Below are positions 8,580 through 17,057 of a stretch of 64,000 nucleotides of DNA, piece by piece. Source of the stretch: an uncultured Dialister sp. (GTDB taxonomy: Bacteria; Bacillota; Negativicutes; Veillonellales; Dialisteraceae); contig UQYL01000001.1 of assembly GCA_900545365.1 (NCBI GenBank), positions 62,001-126,000 on the forward strand, read 5' to 3'. Under the pieces are notes generated by a model. The model was not told the DNA's origin, ran no database searches, and worked only from the letters and a program-made list of their open reading frames with translations. A program made the position numbers and the translations under genes. The stretch's first letter is position 1, and every line of letters starts with the position of its first letter.

Positions 8580-9764
8580 ATGACAAAAAAAGCATTTTTT
8601 TCGTCTGAATCCGTAACGGAAGGACATCCTGATAAAATCTGCGACCAGATTTCCGATGCGATTCTGGATGAGATCCTGGCGCAAGATCCCAATGGCCGAG
8701 TGGCGTGCGAGACCATCGTTACGACCGGACAGGTGCATGTATTCGGTGAAATCTCGACGAATTGCTATGTGGATATTCCCCGTGTAGTCCGCCAGACGAT
8801 CAAAGACATCGGATATACCCGCGCTAAATACGGATTTGACGGAGACACCTGCGGAGTGCTGATCTCCATTGACGAACAGTCCCCGGATATCGCCATGGGC
8901 GTCGATCATTCTCTGGAAGCAAAGAATAAGGAAGCGGATGCTTACGATATCGGCGCAGGCGATCAGGGCATGATGTTCGGATACGCGACCAACGAGACAC
9001 CGGAATACCTGCCTTTCCCGATCGCCATGGCGCACCGTCTGTCCCGCCGCCTTGCGGAAGTCCGGAAAAACGGTACGCTTGCTTATCTCCGCCCGGATGG
9101 AAAAACGCAGGTCACCGTTGAATATGATGATGGAAAGCCGGTTCGTATTGATACGATTGTTGTATCTTCTCAGCATGATCCGGAAATTACGCATGACCAG
9201 ATCGAAAAAGATATCATCGAACAGGTTGTAAAAGCAGTTATTCCGGCGGAATATCTGGATGAAAAGACCAAGTATTTCATCAACCCGACAGGCCGGTTTG
9301 TTATCGGCGGACCTCTGGGAGATGCAGGCCTGACCGGACGCAAGATTATCGTTGATACATACGGCGGTATGGCCCGTCACGGCGGCGGCGCTTTCTCTGG
9401 AAAAGACCCGACCAAAGTGGATCGCTCTGCTGCCTATGCGGCCCGCTATGTCGCCAAAAATATCGTCGCTGCAGGAATCGCGGATAAGTGCGAAATCCAG
9501 CTGGCTTATGCGATCGGCGTAGCCAGACCGGTTTCCATTCTGGTGGATACATTCGGAACCGGCAGGATTTCCGATGAAAAGATCGTAGAACTCATCAACA
9601 ACAATTTTGAACTGAGACCGGCCGGCATTATCGACATGCTGTCGCTTCGCCGTCCGATTTACAAACAGACCGCCGCATATGGCCATTTCGGACGCACGGA
9701 TGTGGATCTCCCGTGGGAACATACCGATAAAGCAGCTGTGCTGAAAGAACAGGCCGGTTTATAA
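8580..9764 (+). CDS. metK: S-adenosylmethionine synthetase
   Basis: Makes SAM from methionine and ATP. 394 residues with the hallmark [13 protein letters not shown] (about 16-28), [12 protein letters not shown] near 122-133 and [16 protein letters not shown] near 264-279. Preceded by GAGGAGG and the SAM-I riboswitch, giving feedback control by its own product. A single-gene unit closed by a terminator; the SAM by-product salvage genes are 12-16 kb downstream. Confidence 0.98.
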   Translation: MTKKAFFSSESVTEGHPDKICDQISDAILDEILAQDPNGRVACETIVTTGQVHVFGEISTNCYVDIPRVVRQTIKDIGYTRAKYGFDGDTCGVLISIDEQSPDIAMGVDHSLEAKNKEADAYDIGAGDQGMMFGYATNETPEYLPFPIAMAHRLSRRLAEVRKNGTLAYLRPDGKTQVTVEYDDGKPVRIDTIVVSSQHDPEITHDQIEKDIIEQVVKAVIPAEYLDEKTKYFINPTGRFVIGGPLGDAGLTGRKIIVDTYGGMARHGGGAFSGKDPTKVDRSAAYAARYVAKNIVAAGIADKCEIQLAYAIGVARPVSILVDTFGTGRISDEKIVELINNNFELRPAGIIDMLSLRRPIYKQTAAYGHFGRTDVDLPWEHTDKAAVLKEQAGL

Positions 9765-9770
9765 TAAAGC

Positions 9771-9802
9771 GAAAAAGCGCGCTCTTGGAGCACGCTTTTT
9801 TA
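9771..9802 (+). terminator. Intrinsic terminator after metK
   Basis: A-rich left arm AAAAAGCG-c-GCTC (9772-9784), TTG loop, GAGC-a-CGCTTTTT right arm, T run. Confidence 0.85.
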
Positions 9803-9898
9803 TTGGCCAAAAAGTGGAACCGGCATCGGAATTTTTGCGGATATGCTAAAATATGGACGATGTGGAATGTATTTGCAGGAAAAGGAGGTGCGGTCTGT

Positions 9899-12256
9899 AT
9901 GCTGGCAGAGATTTTAGTCAATCGTCCATCTAAACATCTGGACCGCACATTTACTTACCGCATTCCTGAAAAGTTTCACTGGCTTCGTCCCGGATGGCGC
10001 TGCGCGGTGCCTTTTGCGGGGAGGACAGAGGAAGGATTCATCCTTTCGATCCGGCAGGAGGATGCGGTGCCGATGCCGTATCCGGTCAAGGATATTGAAA
10101 TGCCGGTAGATGATTATCCCTGGTTTACCGGTGAAATGATGGAATTGGCCCGATGGATCGCGTCTTACTATATGTGTACGTATCTTGATGCGCTTCGGCT
10201 GTTTCTGATCGATAAAAAAGGGATACAGACCTTTTCCTTTTACGAAGTATGCTGGGACAAAATTCCGGAAGACCATGCTGTGCGGGCGCTTTTGGATGAT
10301 TCGATTTCCGTTCTCACAGAGGAAGAAGCGTCAGCCCTGTGGAATGGGGAAGAATTGCGGCTTTTAACGGAACAGGCTTTCCTGGTGCGCCGGGAAGAGA
10401 TTCGGCCGGTTTACCGCATGCCTCTGGAAAAATGGATTTTGCCGCTGCCTGTGCGGGAAGATCATCCGGTGAAAGGGAAAAAGCAGAAAGACCTGTATGC
10501 TTTTCTCCGCGGGTACGGCGCTGCTCCGGTATCTTTATTGAAAGCCAAAGGCTTTTCTGCTTCCGTCATTCAACATTTTTGTGAAAAAGGATATGGCCGC
10601 TCGGTTTTGCGAAGGAAGGCTACTTTTTCTCTGATCGAAAAGCCGCTGCCGAAACAGCCGCTGGTACTGACAGAAGAACAGGCAGCGGCGCTGCGCGCGC
10701 TGACGAAAGCAATAGATGATAACGCATACAGCGGATATCTTGTGATGGGCGTGACGGGAAGCGGAAAAACGGAAGTGTATCTGCGTGCGGCAGAGCGTGC
10801 GCTCGAGCAGAAGGGGACCGTACTGATCCTCGTCTCGGAGATTGCTCTGACCATACAGATGGTCGATTATTTTTCCGCAAAGTTCGGGGACGACGTCGTA
10901 TTCATGCACAGCCGGCTCAGCAGAGGAGAAAGGTACAATAACCGGATGCGCGTGCAGAACGGCGAAAGCCATGTGGTCATCGGTTCCCGATCAGCGTTGT
11001 TCCTGCCGTACCAAAATCTCCGGCTGATCATTGTCGATGAAGAATATGACGCGTCATATAAACAGGATGAGACACCCTATTATAACGGCCGTGACGCGGC
11101 AAAAAAACTGGCTGTCATTCATCACTGTCCGGTCGTACTCGGCGCGGCAACGCCAGCAGTCGCCACATTTTACGCAGCGGAGCAGGGGCAGATTCATCTT
11201 CTCGAATTAAAAAATCGAATCCACCGGACGCCTCTCCCGAAGATACATATTACAGATATGCGGCGGGAGCCCGGCGGTTCTGCCTATTCCGCACTGCTGC
11301 TCCGGGAAATAAAGGAAACGGCGGAGCGCGGCAAAAAAATTATCCTTTTTCGAAACCGACGGGGATATTCGACATCTGTCATCTGCCGGGACTGCGGCCA
11401 CGTATTCCGCTGCCCGAATTGTGACGTTTCTCTGGTGTTCCATAAAGAAAGCCGCACAATGAAGTGCCATTACTGCGGGTCCGTTTTTCCAGCGCCGGTG
11501 AAATGTCCGCAGTGCGGCGGCTCAGCGTTGGCTTATACCGGTTACGGAACGGAAAAAATAGAGGAACAGCTGTTGGAATTTTTACCGGGGATCACCTGCC
11601 GGCGGCTGGATCTTGACAGTACAGCCCGAAAATATTCGGCTCTGCAAATTTTAAGTGATTTTCGGGAGGGGAAATTTTCTGTTCTGCTCGGTACGCAGAT
11701 GGTAGCAAAAGGTCATGATATCCCTGATGTGTATCTTGTTGGCATCCTGTCAGCAGATCAGATACTGAATATGCCTACTTATCTTGCGGCGGAGCAGGGA
11801 TATATCCTGGTTACGCAGTGCGCGGGCCGTGCAGGACGCGGTCTGGAACAGGGAGAGGTGATTCTGCAAACCTATGATCCGGATCATTATGTGATCCGCA
11901 CAGCGGCAGAGCAAAATTACCGGCAGTTCTATGCGAAAGAGATCCGTTTCCGAAAAGCGCTCGGGTATCCGCCATTTACCAAGATGATGAAAATCACCTG
12001 TTTCAGCAAACGATATGAGGAAGCTAAAGCGAGGGCAAATGCTGTCTCTGCATGGCTAAAAGCTATTTTGCCGAAAATGAAAGAACCCGTTTCCGCAACG
12101 CCTCCATATGATGAATCCATCCGGAGGGTGAGAAATATCTATTATGTTTCCATTATGGTCAAAGGCGGATCGCTGCTGACGCTGAAACATCTGATGAGAG
12201 AAGCCGCCGTGTTCCAGCAGAACGGGATCATTATTAATGTTGATCCAATCTTTTGA
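9899..12256 (+). CDS. priA: Primosomal protein N' (PriA), replication restart helicase
   Basis: 785 residues. Loads the replisome at stalled forks. N-terminal DNA-binding domain, Walker A GVTGSGKTEVY (284-294), zinc-binding CRDCGH...CPNC...CHYC...CPQC cluster near 500-540 and the AGRAGRG helicase motif VI. The usual DEEH box reads DEEY (380-383) and the usual SATPS motif reads AATPA (416-420), both unusual. The start at 9899 has AAGGAGGTG ten bases upstream; a longer frame from 9785 begins inside the metK terminator and is rejected. Good match in length and architecture to the family. Confidence 0.95.
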   Translation: MLAEILVNRPSKHLDRTFTYRIPEKFHWLRPGWRCAVPFAGRTEEGFILSIRQEDAVPMPYPVKDIEMPVDDYPWFTGEMMELARWIASYYMCTYLDALRLFLIDKKGIQTFSFYEVCWDKIPEDHAVRALLDDSISVLTEEEASALWNGEELRLLTEQAFLVRREEIRPVYRMPLEKWILPLPVREDHPVKGKKQKDLYAFLRGYGAAPVSLLKAKGFSASVIQHFCEKGYGRSVLRRKATFSLIEKPLPKQPLVLTEEQAAALRALTKAIDDNAYSGYLVMGVTGSGKTEVYLRAAERALEQKGTVLILVSEIALTIQMVDYFSAKFGDDVVFMHSRLSRGERYNNRMRVQNGESHVVIGSRSALFLPYQNLRLIIVDEEYDASYKQDETPYYNGRDAAKKLAVIHHCPVVLGAATPAVATFYAAEQGQIHLLELKNRIHRTPLPKIHITDMRREPGGSAYSALLLREIKETAERGKKIILFRNRRGYSTSVICRDCGHVFRCPNCDVSLVFHKESRTMKCHYCGSVFPAPVKCPQCGGSALAYTGYGTEKIEEQLLEFLPGITCRRLDLDSTARKYSALQILSDFREGKFSVLLGTQMVAKGHDIPDVYLVGILSADQILNMPTYLAAEQGYILVTQCAGRAGRGLEQGEVILQTYDPDHYVIRTAAEQNYRQFYAKEIRFRKALGYPPFTKMMKITCFSKRYEEAKARANAVSAWLKAILPKMKEPVSATPPYDESIRRVRNIYYVSIMVKGGSLLTLKHLMREAAVFQQNGIIINVDPIF

Positions 12257-12338
12257 AGCAGGATGCCGGGAAGACGGCATCGGCATATGTTACAATAAAT
12301 GGCAGAATCAGTAAAAACGTGAATTTCTGAGGAAAGGA

Positions 12339-12353
12339 ATGAATATATTTTGA
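12339..12353 (+). promoter_or_regulatory. Four-codon leader frame overlapping the def TTG start
   Basis: ATG AAT ATA TTT TGA with GAGG six bases upstream of the ATG (12329-12332). Its TGA overlaps the TTG start of def by two bases, an arrangement suited to translational re-initiation. Seen directly in the sequence; function is inferred. Confidence 0.4.
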
Positions 12354-12817
12354 GCAAAATCATTGTCGCAGGCGATCCTGTTTTGAAAGAGATCGCGGAA
12401 CCGGTAACGGCCTTTGATAAAAATCTGAAATTTCTTTTGGAAAACATGAAAAAGACACTTTATGAAGCAAACGGCGTCGGACTGGCGGCTCCCCAGATCG
12501 GCGTATCAAAGCGTATATTTGTGGCGGATGACGGAGAATCAGGATATGACGAATACATCAATCCTGTCTGGATGCCGATCGGGGATGCTAAAGATATTGA
12601 TGTGGAAGGCTGTCTGTCTGTTCCGGAACTCTATGGAGAAGTGGAACGGTACAGTGAGGTCCTGGTAAAATATCAGGATCGCCACGGAAAGAAAAAACAG
12701 AAAAAAGCTTCCGCTCTTCTGGCGCGCTGCATTCAGCATGAGACCGATCATTTGAACGGGATCTTGTTTATTGAGAAAGCCCTTTCTCTGCACAAGGGGA
12801 GGACGGCCGATGAATAA
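12350..12817 (+). CDS. def: Peptide deformylase
   Basis: Removes the N-formyl group from nascent proteins. 155 residues with all three motifs: GVGLAAPQIG (42-51), EGCLS with metal ligand C88, and QHETDH with H130, E131 and H134. The start is a TTG whose first bases overlap the stop of a four-codon upstream frame (12339-12353). The gene overlaps fmt by 8 bases, the classic def-fmt pair that handles formylation and deformylation. Confidence 0.94.
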   Translation: MSKIIVAGDPVLKEIAEPVTAFDKNLKFLLENMKKTLYEANGVGLAAPQIGVSKRIFVADDGESGYDEYINPVWMPIGDAKDIDVEGCLSVPELYGEVERYSEVLVKYQDRHGKKKQKKASALLARCIQHETDHLNGILFIEKALSLHKGRTADE

Positions 12818-13766
12818 AGAAGAACTCCGCATTGTTTTTATGGGAACGCCGTCTTTTGCGGCAAAAACACTGGAAGCGCTCTGCGATAACGGCTGTACGC
12901 CTGTTGCCGTATATACCCAGCCGGATAAGGTCAATAAACGGGGCGGAAAAATAACGTTTTCTCCGGTCAAATCTTATGCGATGGAAAAAGAGATTTCCGT
13001 ATATCAGCCGGTCACATTCAGAGATGAAAAGGAGATACAGAGGCTTCGCGATCTGCGGCCGGACATTATTATCGTCATCGCTTATGGGAAGATCCTTCCG
13101 CAGGCAGTGCTGGATATCCCCGCGTATGGCGCGGTCAATATTCATGCGTCTCTTCTGCCGAAGTACCGGGGCGCCGCACCGGTGCAGAGAGCGATCATTG
13201 ATCAGGAAAAAGAGACCGGCGTAACGCTGATGCGGCTGAATGCGGGCATGGATACGGGCGATGTGATCAGCTCGGTAAAAATTGCGCTCGGCGATACAGA
13301 GACTGCGGGAGAGCTGTTGGAAAAACTGTCTGAAATCGGAGCGAATGAGCTTCTGAGAATTCTGGATCGTCTTCCTGACGCACTTGCCTCCGCAGTGCCG
13401 CAGGATGAAAATGAAGCGACTTATGCGGAAAAATTAACAAAGGAAATGGGCCGCCTGAATTGGAAAACAGATGCCAGATCGCTGCATGCGCTGGCGAGAG
13501 GAATGTATCCGAATCCCGGCGCCTATACATTTTTCCGGGGGAAACGGATAAAGATCCATCAGACGGAGCTGCCCGGACGGGATGTGCCTGGCATGGAAGG
13601 AATCCCCGGACATATTGTTTCTCTGGAGAAAGAAATCATCTGGGTTCAGACCGGGAAAGGGCTCCTGGGAATCTCTCGGCTCCAGCCGGAAAATCACCGG
13701 CAGATGAGTTCAGCCGATTTTATTCATGGGTATCAGGTGAAAATCAATGACGCGTTCGGACAATGA
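12810..13766 (+). CDS. fmt: Methionyl-tRNA formyltransferase
   Basis: Formylates initiator Met-tRNA using 10-formyl-THF. 318 residues. N-terminal MGTPSFAAKTLEAL, catalytic region NIHASLLPKYRGAAPVQRAI near 109-128, and the C-terminal tRNA-binding OB-like domain from about 205. The start ATG at 12810 has GGGGAGG at 12796-12802; a longer frame from 12771 is inside def and rejected. The stop is overlapped by rsmB. Confidence 0.96.
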   Translation: MNKEELRIVFMGTPSFAAKTLEALCDNGCTPVAVYTQPDKVNKRGGKITFSPVKSYAMEKEISVYQPVTFRDEKEIQRLRDLRPDIIIVIAYGKILPQAVLDIPAYGAVNIHASLLPKYRGAAPVQRAIIDQEKETGVTLMRLNAGMDTGDVISSVKIALGDTETAGELLEKLSEIGANELLRILDRLPDALASAVPQDENEATYAEKLTKEMGRLNWKTDARSLHALARGMYPNPGAYTFFRGKRIKIHQTELPGRDVPGMEGIPGHIVSLEKEIIWVQTGKGLLGISRLQPENHRQMSSADFIHGYQVKINDAFGQ

Positions 13767-15108
13767 ATCATCTGTCATTTCCGCAAGAATGGCCGCATAC
13801 CGGGGATTGTGGGAAATTTTTGAGAACTCGGCCTATGCCAATCTGGTAATTCAGCAGATTCTGCGCCGCTATTCTTTTCGCGCGGAAGACAGAAGATTTC
13901 TGACGGAATTGATTTACGGTGTCTGCCGGAGATATAATTTCCTTCTCTGGATGATCGGTCAGTTCAGCAGCCGGCCTGTGAAGAAGATTGACGCCAAAGT
14001 CCGTATCCTGCTGTGTCTTGGATTGTATCAGCTTATTTTTCTGGATTCTGTGCCGGATTCCGCTGCGGTCAATGAGACGGTGAAACTGGGGAAAAAAGTG
14101 ACCCATGAAGGGAATACGCGTTTTATTAATGCCGTCCTCAGAAGTTATCTGCGGGGAAAAGATAAAATAACAATTCCCTCTGAAGAAGAAAATCCCGTAC
14201 TGCATGATGCGCTTACCTATAATCAGCCGGAATGGCTGATCCGGCGCTGGAGCCGAGAATGGGGACGGGAAAAGGCGCGGGCGGTACTGGCGGCCATGAA
14301 TGAGATCGCTCCGCTGGATATCCGGTGCAATACGCTGAAAATCAGCAGAAAAGAACTTCTGGAGCGGCTGGAAGCCGCCGGAGCGCAGCCTGCGGAAATG
14401 GCTGCCTGTGAGGAAGGGATCGTCATTCAAAAGGGAGACGCCTTCTTTCAGACGGATCTCCTGCAGAAAGGGCTGGCGTATATCCAGAATCGGGCGTCCA
14501 TGCTGCCGGCGGCCGTTCTTGCGCCGAAACCGGGAGAGCGGATTCTGGATATGTGTGCGGCGCCGGGAAGCAAAACAACACAGGCTGCGGCAAGGATGCA
14601 TGATCAGGGACAGATTGATGCATGGGATATTTATCCGCATAAGATCCGGCTGATCCAGGACAATTGCCGGCGGCTCGGCATTGAGTCCATCAAAGCCGTT
14701 GTACACGACGCATCAAAATTTGATCAAGCAGCGGAAAATGCGTACGACGGCGTGCTCCTTGACGCTCCCTGTTCCGGGCTCGGCGTGCTGAGGCGGAAGA
14801 CGGAATTGAGATGGCGGAGGAAAGAAAATGAATTGGATCTATTCCCGGCATTGCAGAAAAAGCTGCTGGCCTGCGCCGCGCGTTATGTCAGGCCGGGCGG
14901 CCGGCTGGTTTACAGCACCTGTACGCTGAATGCGGAGGAAAATGAAAAGATGGTGGCCGGTTTTCTGCGGGATCATCCGGAATATGAAACGGCTCCCATC
15001 GAACTTCCGGGAATTTCCGCAGCAGAGGGAATGATCACACTCTGGCCGGATATCCATCACAGTGATGGATTTTTTGTGGCAAATCTTGTCAGGAGGACAG
15101 CGGAATGA
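13747..15108 (+). CDS. rsmB: 16S rRNA (cytosine-967-C5)-methyltransferase
   Basis: 453 residues. N-terminal NusB-like RNA-binding domain (about 10-140), then a Rossmann SAM methyltransferase with DMCAAPGSKTTQ (near 270), DAPCSGLG (near 338) and the catalytic STCTLNAEEN (near 390). Both cysteines of the RNA m5C mechanism are present. Starts 20 bases before the fmt stop with AGGTGA six bases upstream; ends overlapping rlmN (ATGA). Part of the def-fmt-rsmB-rlmN translation-maturation operon. Confidence 0.95.
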   Translation: MTRSDNESSVISARMAAYRGLWEIFENSAYANLVIQQILRRYSFRAEDRRFLTELIYGVCRRYNFLLWMIGQFSSRPVKKIDAKVRILLCLGLYQLIFLDSVPDSAAVNETVKLGKKVTHEGNTRFINAVLRSYLRGKDKITIPSEEENPVLHDALTYNQPEWLIRRWSREWGREKARAVLAAMNEIAPLDIRCNTLKISRKELLERLEAAGAQPAEMAACEEGIVIQKGDAFFQTDLLQKGLAYIQNRASMLPAAVLAPKPGERILDMCAAPGSKTTQAAARMHDQGQIDAWDIYPHKIRLIQDNCRRLGIESIKAVVHDASKFDQAAENAYDGVLLDAPCSGLGVLRRKTELRWRRKENELDLFPALQKKLLACAARYVRPGGRLVYSTCTLNAEENEKMVAGFLRDHPEYETAPIELPGISAAEGMITLWPDIHHSDGFFVANLVRRTAE

Positions 15109-16139
15109 ACAATGTATGGGGACATTCACTGGAAGAAACGGAATCTCTTCTGACAGAGGCGGGATTTCCGAAATTCAGAGCCAAGCAGCTTCATGATTAT
15201 TTGTATAAACGCGGTATCTTGTCATTTGACCAGATGACGCAGTTTCCTCAGACCATGAGGGACTGGCTGAAAGAACATGCGTCTGTCGATATTCCGGAAG
15301 TCATCAAGGAAGAAAGTTCTGTCAGACGGGATACGACCAAGCTGCTTCTTAAATTATCCGATGGTTCACTGATTGAAACGGTCTGCATGCATCACGATTA
15401 TGGAAATTCGATCTGCGTGTCGACGCAGGTCGGGTGCGCGATGGGCTGTATCTTCTGCGCATCGACCAGAAAGGGACTGGAGCGGAACCTGTCTGCCGGA
15501 GAGATTCTGGCACAGGTCTATGCATTCAAGCGTCTGTATGAGATGCCTGTTCACTCGATCGTTTTGATGGGAAGCGGAGAACCTCTCCAGAATTATGAAA
15601 ACGTTCTGAAATTTATCAGACTATGCCATAATCCGGACTGTCTGAATCTGTCTTACCGCAGCATCACGCTTTCCACCTGCGGGATCGTTCCGGAAATTTA
15701 TCGGCTTTCGGAAGAAGGAATTCCGATTACGCTGGCGATTTCGCTTCATGCGCCCAATGACGGGATCCGGAATAGAATCCTTCCGGCCAGCCGGAAATAT
15801 CCGATTCAGACATTGATCGATGCGGCAAAACATTATTTTAAAATGACAGGACGCCGGGTGACGTTTGAGTATATCCTGATCCAGGATATCAATGCGTCTG
15901 AAGAAAATGCGGAAGAATTGTGCCGGCTCCTCAGCGGACTCCCCTGCCATATCAATTTGATACCGATCAACGGGACGGAACATATCCAATTGTATCCGCC
16001 GAGCAGGAAGCAGACGGAACGGTTTGTCGCCGTGCTGGAAAAGCACGGGAAAAATGCTACCGTGCGCCGCCAGATGGGAGATGAAATCCAAGCGGCCTGC
16101 GGACAGCTGAAACGCCGGTATCTCACCGGCAATGAATAA
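15105..16139 (+). CDS. rlmN: Dual-specificity 23S rRNA/tRNA adenine-C2 methyltransferase
   Basis: Radical SAM enzyme of 344 residues. CxxxCxxC cluster ligands C111, C115 and C118 in GCAMGCIFCAS; the C-terminal methyl-carrying cysteine C332 is in the conserved AACGQL motif. The GMGEPL motif reads GSGEPL. Methylates A2503 of 23S rRNA and A37 of some tRNAs in characterised species. Last gene of its operon, followed by a strong terminator. Confidence 0.95.
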   Translation: MNNVWGHSLEETESLLTEAGFPKFRAKQLHDYLYKRGILSFDQMTQFPQTMRDWLKEHASVDIPEVIKEESSVRRDTTKLLLKLSDGSLIETVCMHHDYGNSICVSTQVGCAMGCIFCASTRKGLERNLSAGEILAQVYAFKRLYEMPVHSIVLMGSGEPLQNYENVLKFIRLCHNPDCLNLSYRSITLSTCGIVPEIYRLSEEGIPITLAISLHAPNDGIRNRILPASRKYPIQTLIDAAKHYFKMTGRRVTFEYILIQDINASEENAEELCRLLSGLPCHINLIPINGTEHIQLYPPSRKQTERFVAVLEKHGKNATVRRQMGDEIQAACGQLKRRYLTGNE

Positions 16140-16140
16140 G

Positions 16141-16176
16141 AAGTCTTTGCGCAGCAATGCGTGAAGACTTTTCTTT
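16141..16176 (+). terminator. Intrinsic terminator after rlmN
   Basis: 13-bp stem (16141-16153 with 16158-16170, two G-U pairs), GCAA loop, followed by TTCTTTT. Confidence 0.85.
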
Positions 16177-16218
16177 TGCCGAAATCGGGAACACTTCTCT
16201 TTTAATTCCGGGGTGTAG

Positions 16219-16224
16219 TATAAT
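16219..16224 (+). promoter_or_regulatory. -10 element upstream of prpC
   Basis: Perfect TATAAT 69 bases before the prpC start and after the rlmN terminator. No clear -35. Confidence 0.45.
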
Positions 16225-16292
16225 AAATCTGATTAGTGTCTGGAGATGAAGAACTGATCGTCGTCTGCAGTTGATTTTTTCAGGTCGTATAA

Positions 16293-17045
16293 GTGGTGCG
16301 GAGAATGTTGGAAAGTTACGGAATCACGGAAACCGGACTGGTCCGAAAAGTAAATGAGGACAGCATTTTTTGCGGCAGCCTGCCTTTTTTTATTCTCGCC
16401 GATGGGATGGGCGGATACAAAGGCGGCCAGACCGCCAGCATTTCCGCTGTCCGGGCAGCGAAGCAATATCTGGAAAACCTGCCGCCGGAGGATTTTTCTG
16501 AGGAAGAATTACGCGGTGCGGCCATGCAGGCCAATCTGGATATTCTGATGCAGAAGGAGAAAAATAAAGAGTTTCAGAATATGGGAACGACGCTGCTGCT
16601 TGCGGCCTGTGCCGGAGATACTCTTTATTGGGCTCATGTAGGAGACAGCCGCATATATGCCGCACGCGGCGGAACGCTGACACAGGTTACTACCGATCAT
16701 TCGGTTGTGATGGATCTTCTGCGGGAAGGGAAAATCACAAAGGAAGAAATGATCGGTCATCCGAGAAAAAATGAGATCACCCGGGCCGTCGGCATACACC
16801 GGCGGCTTGAGGTGGACACCGGGCATATTGAGCTGGAAGAAGGAGCGCTGATCTTGATGTGCTCCGACGGACTGAGCATGACTGTCAGTGAATCGTTTAT
16901 TCAGTCGGCGATCCTTTCGTGCGGGCCGGGCAGAGACGGACTGAAAAATTGTGTGGAGTCTTTAGTAAAAGAAGTGTATGAGGCCGGCGCGCCGGATAAT
17001 ATTTCTGCCATACTGATTCGTTATTCCGCAGAAGAAAAAGAATAA
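16293..17045 (+). CDS. prpC: PP2C-family serine/threonine protein phosphatase (PrpC/Stp)
   Basis: 250 residues with the metal-binding signatures of bacterial PP2C: VNEDS near 22, DGMGG near 36-40, HVGDSRIY near 115, CSDGLS near 191 and APDNIS near 233. Partner phosphatase of the kinase encoded next. Start ambiguous: GTG 16293 has AGGT seven bases upstream, ATG 16305 has GGAG too close. Tight spacing to prkC (12 bases) implies co-expression. Confidence 0.93.
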   Translation: MVRRMLESYGITETGLVRKVNEDSIFCGSLPFFILADGMGGYKGGQTASISAVRAAKQYLENLPPEDFSEEELRGAAMQANLDILMQKEKNKEFQNMGTTLLLAACAGDTLYWAHVGDSRIYAARGGTLTQVTTDHSVVMDLLREGKITKEEMIGHPRKNEITRAVGIHRRLEVDTGHIELEEGALILMCSDGLSMTVSESFIQSAILSCGPGRDGLKNCVESLVKEVYEAGAPDNISAILIRYSAEEKE

Positions 17046-17057
17046 TGGAGTTTGCAT

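Noticed and set aside
9785..9898. Longer N-terminus for PriA
   Set aside because: The extension begins within the metK terminator; the strong AAGGAGGTG site fits ATG 9899, and the family starts there.
12262..12281. 7-bp hairpin GATGCCG/CGGCATC after priA as a terminator
   Set aside because: No T run on either side; left unassigned.
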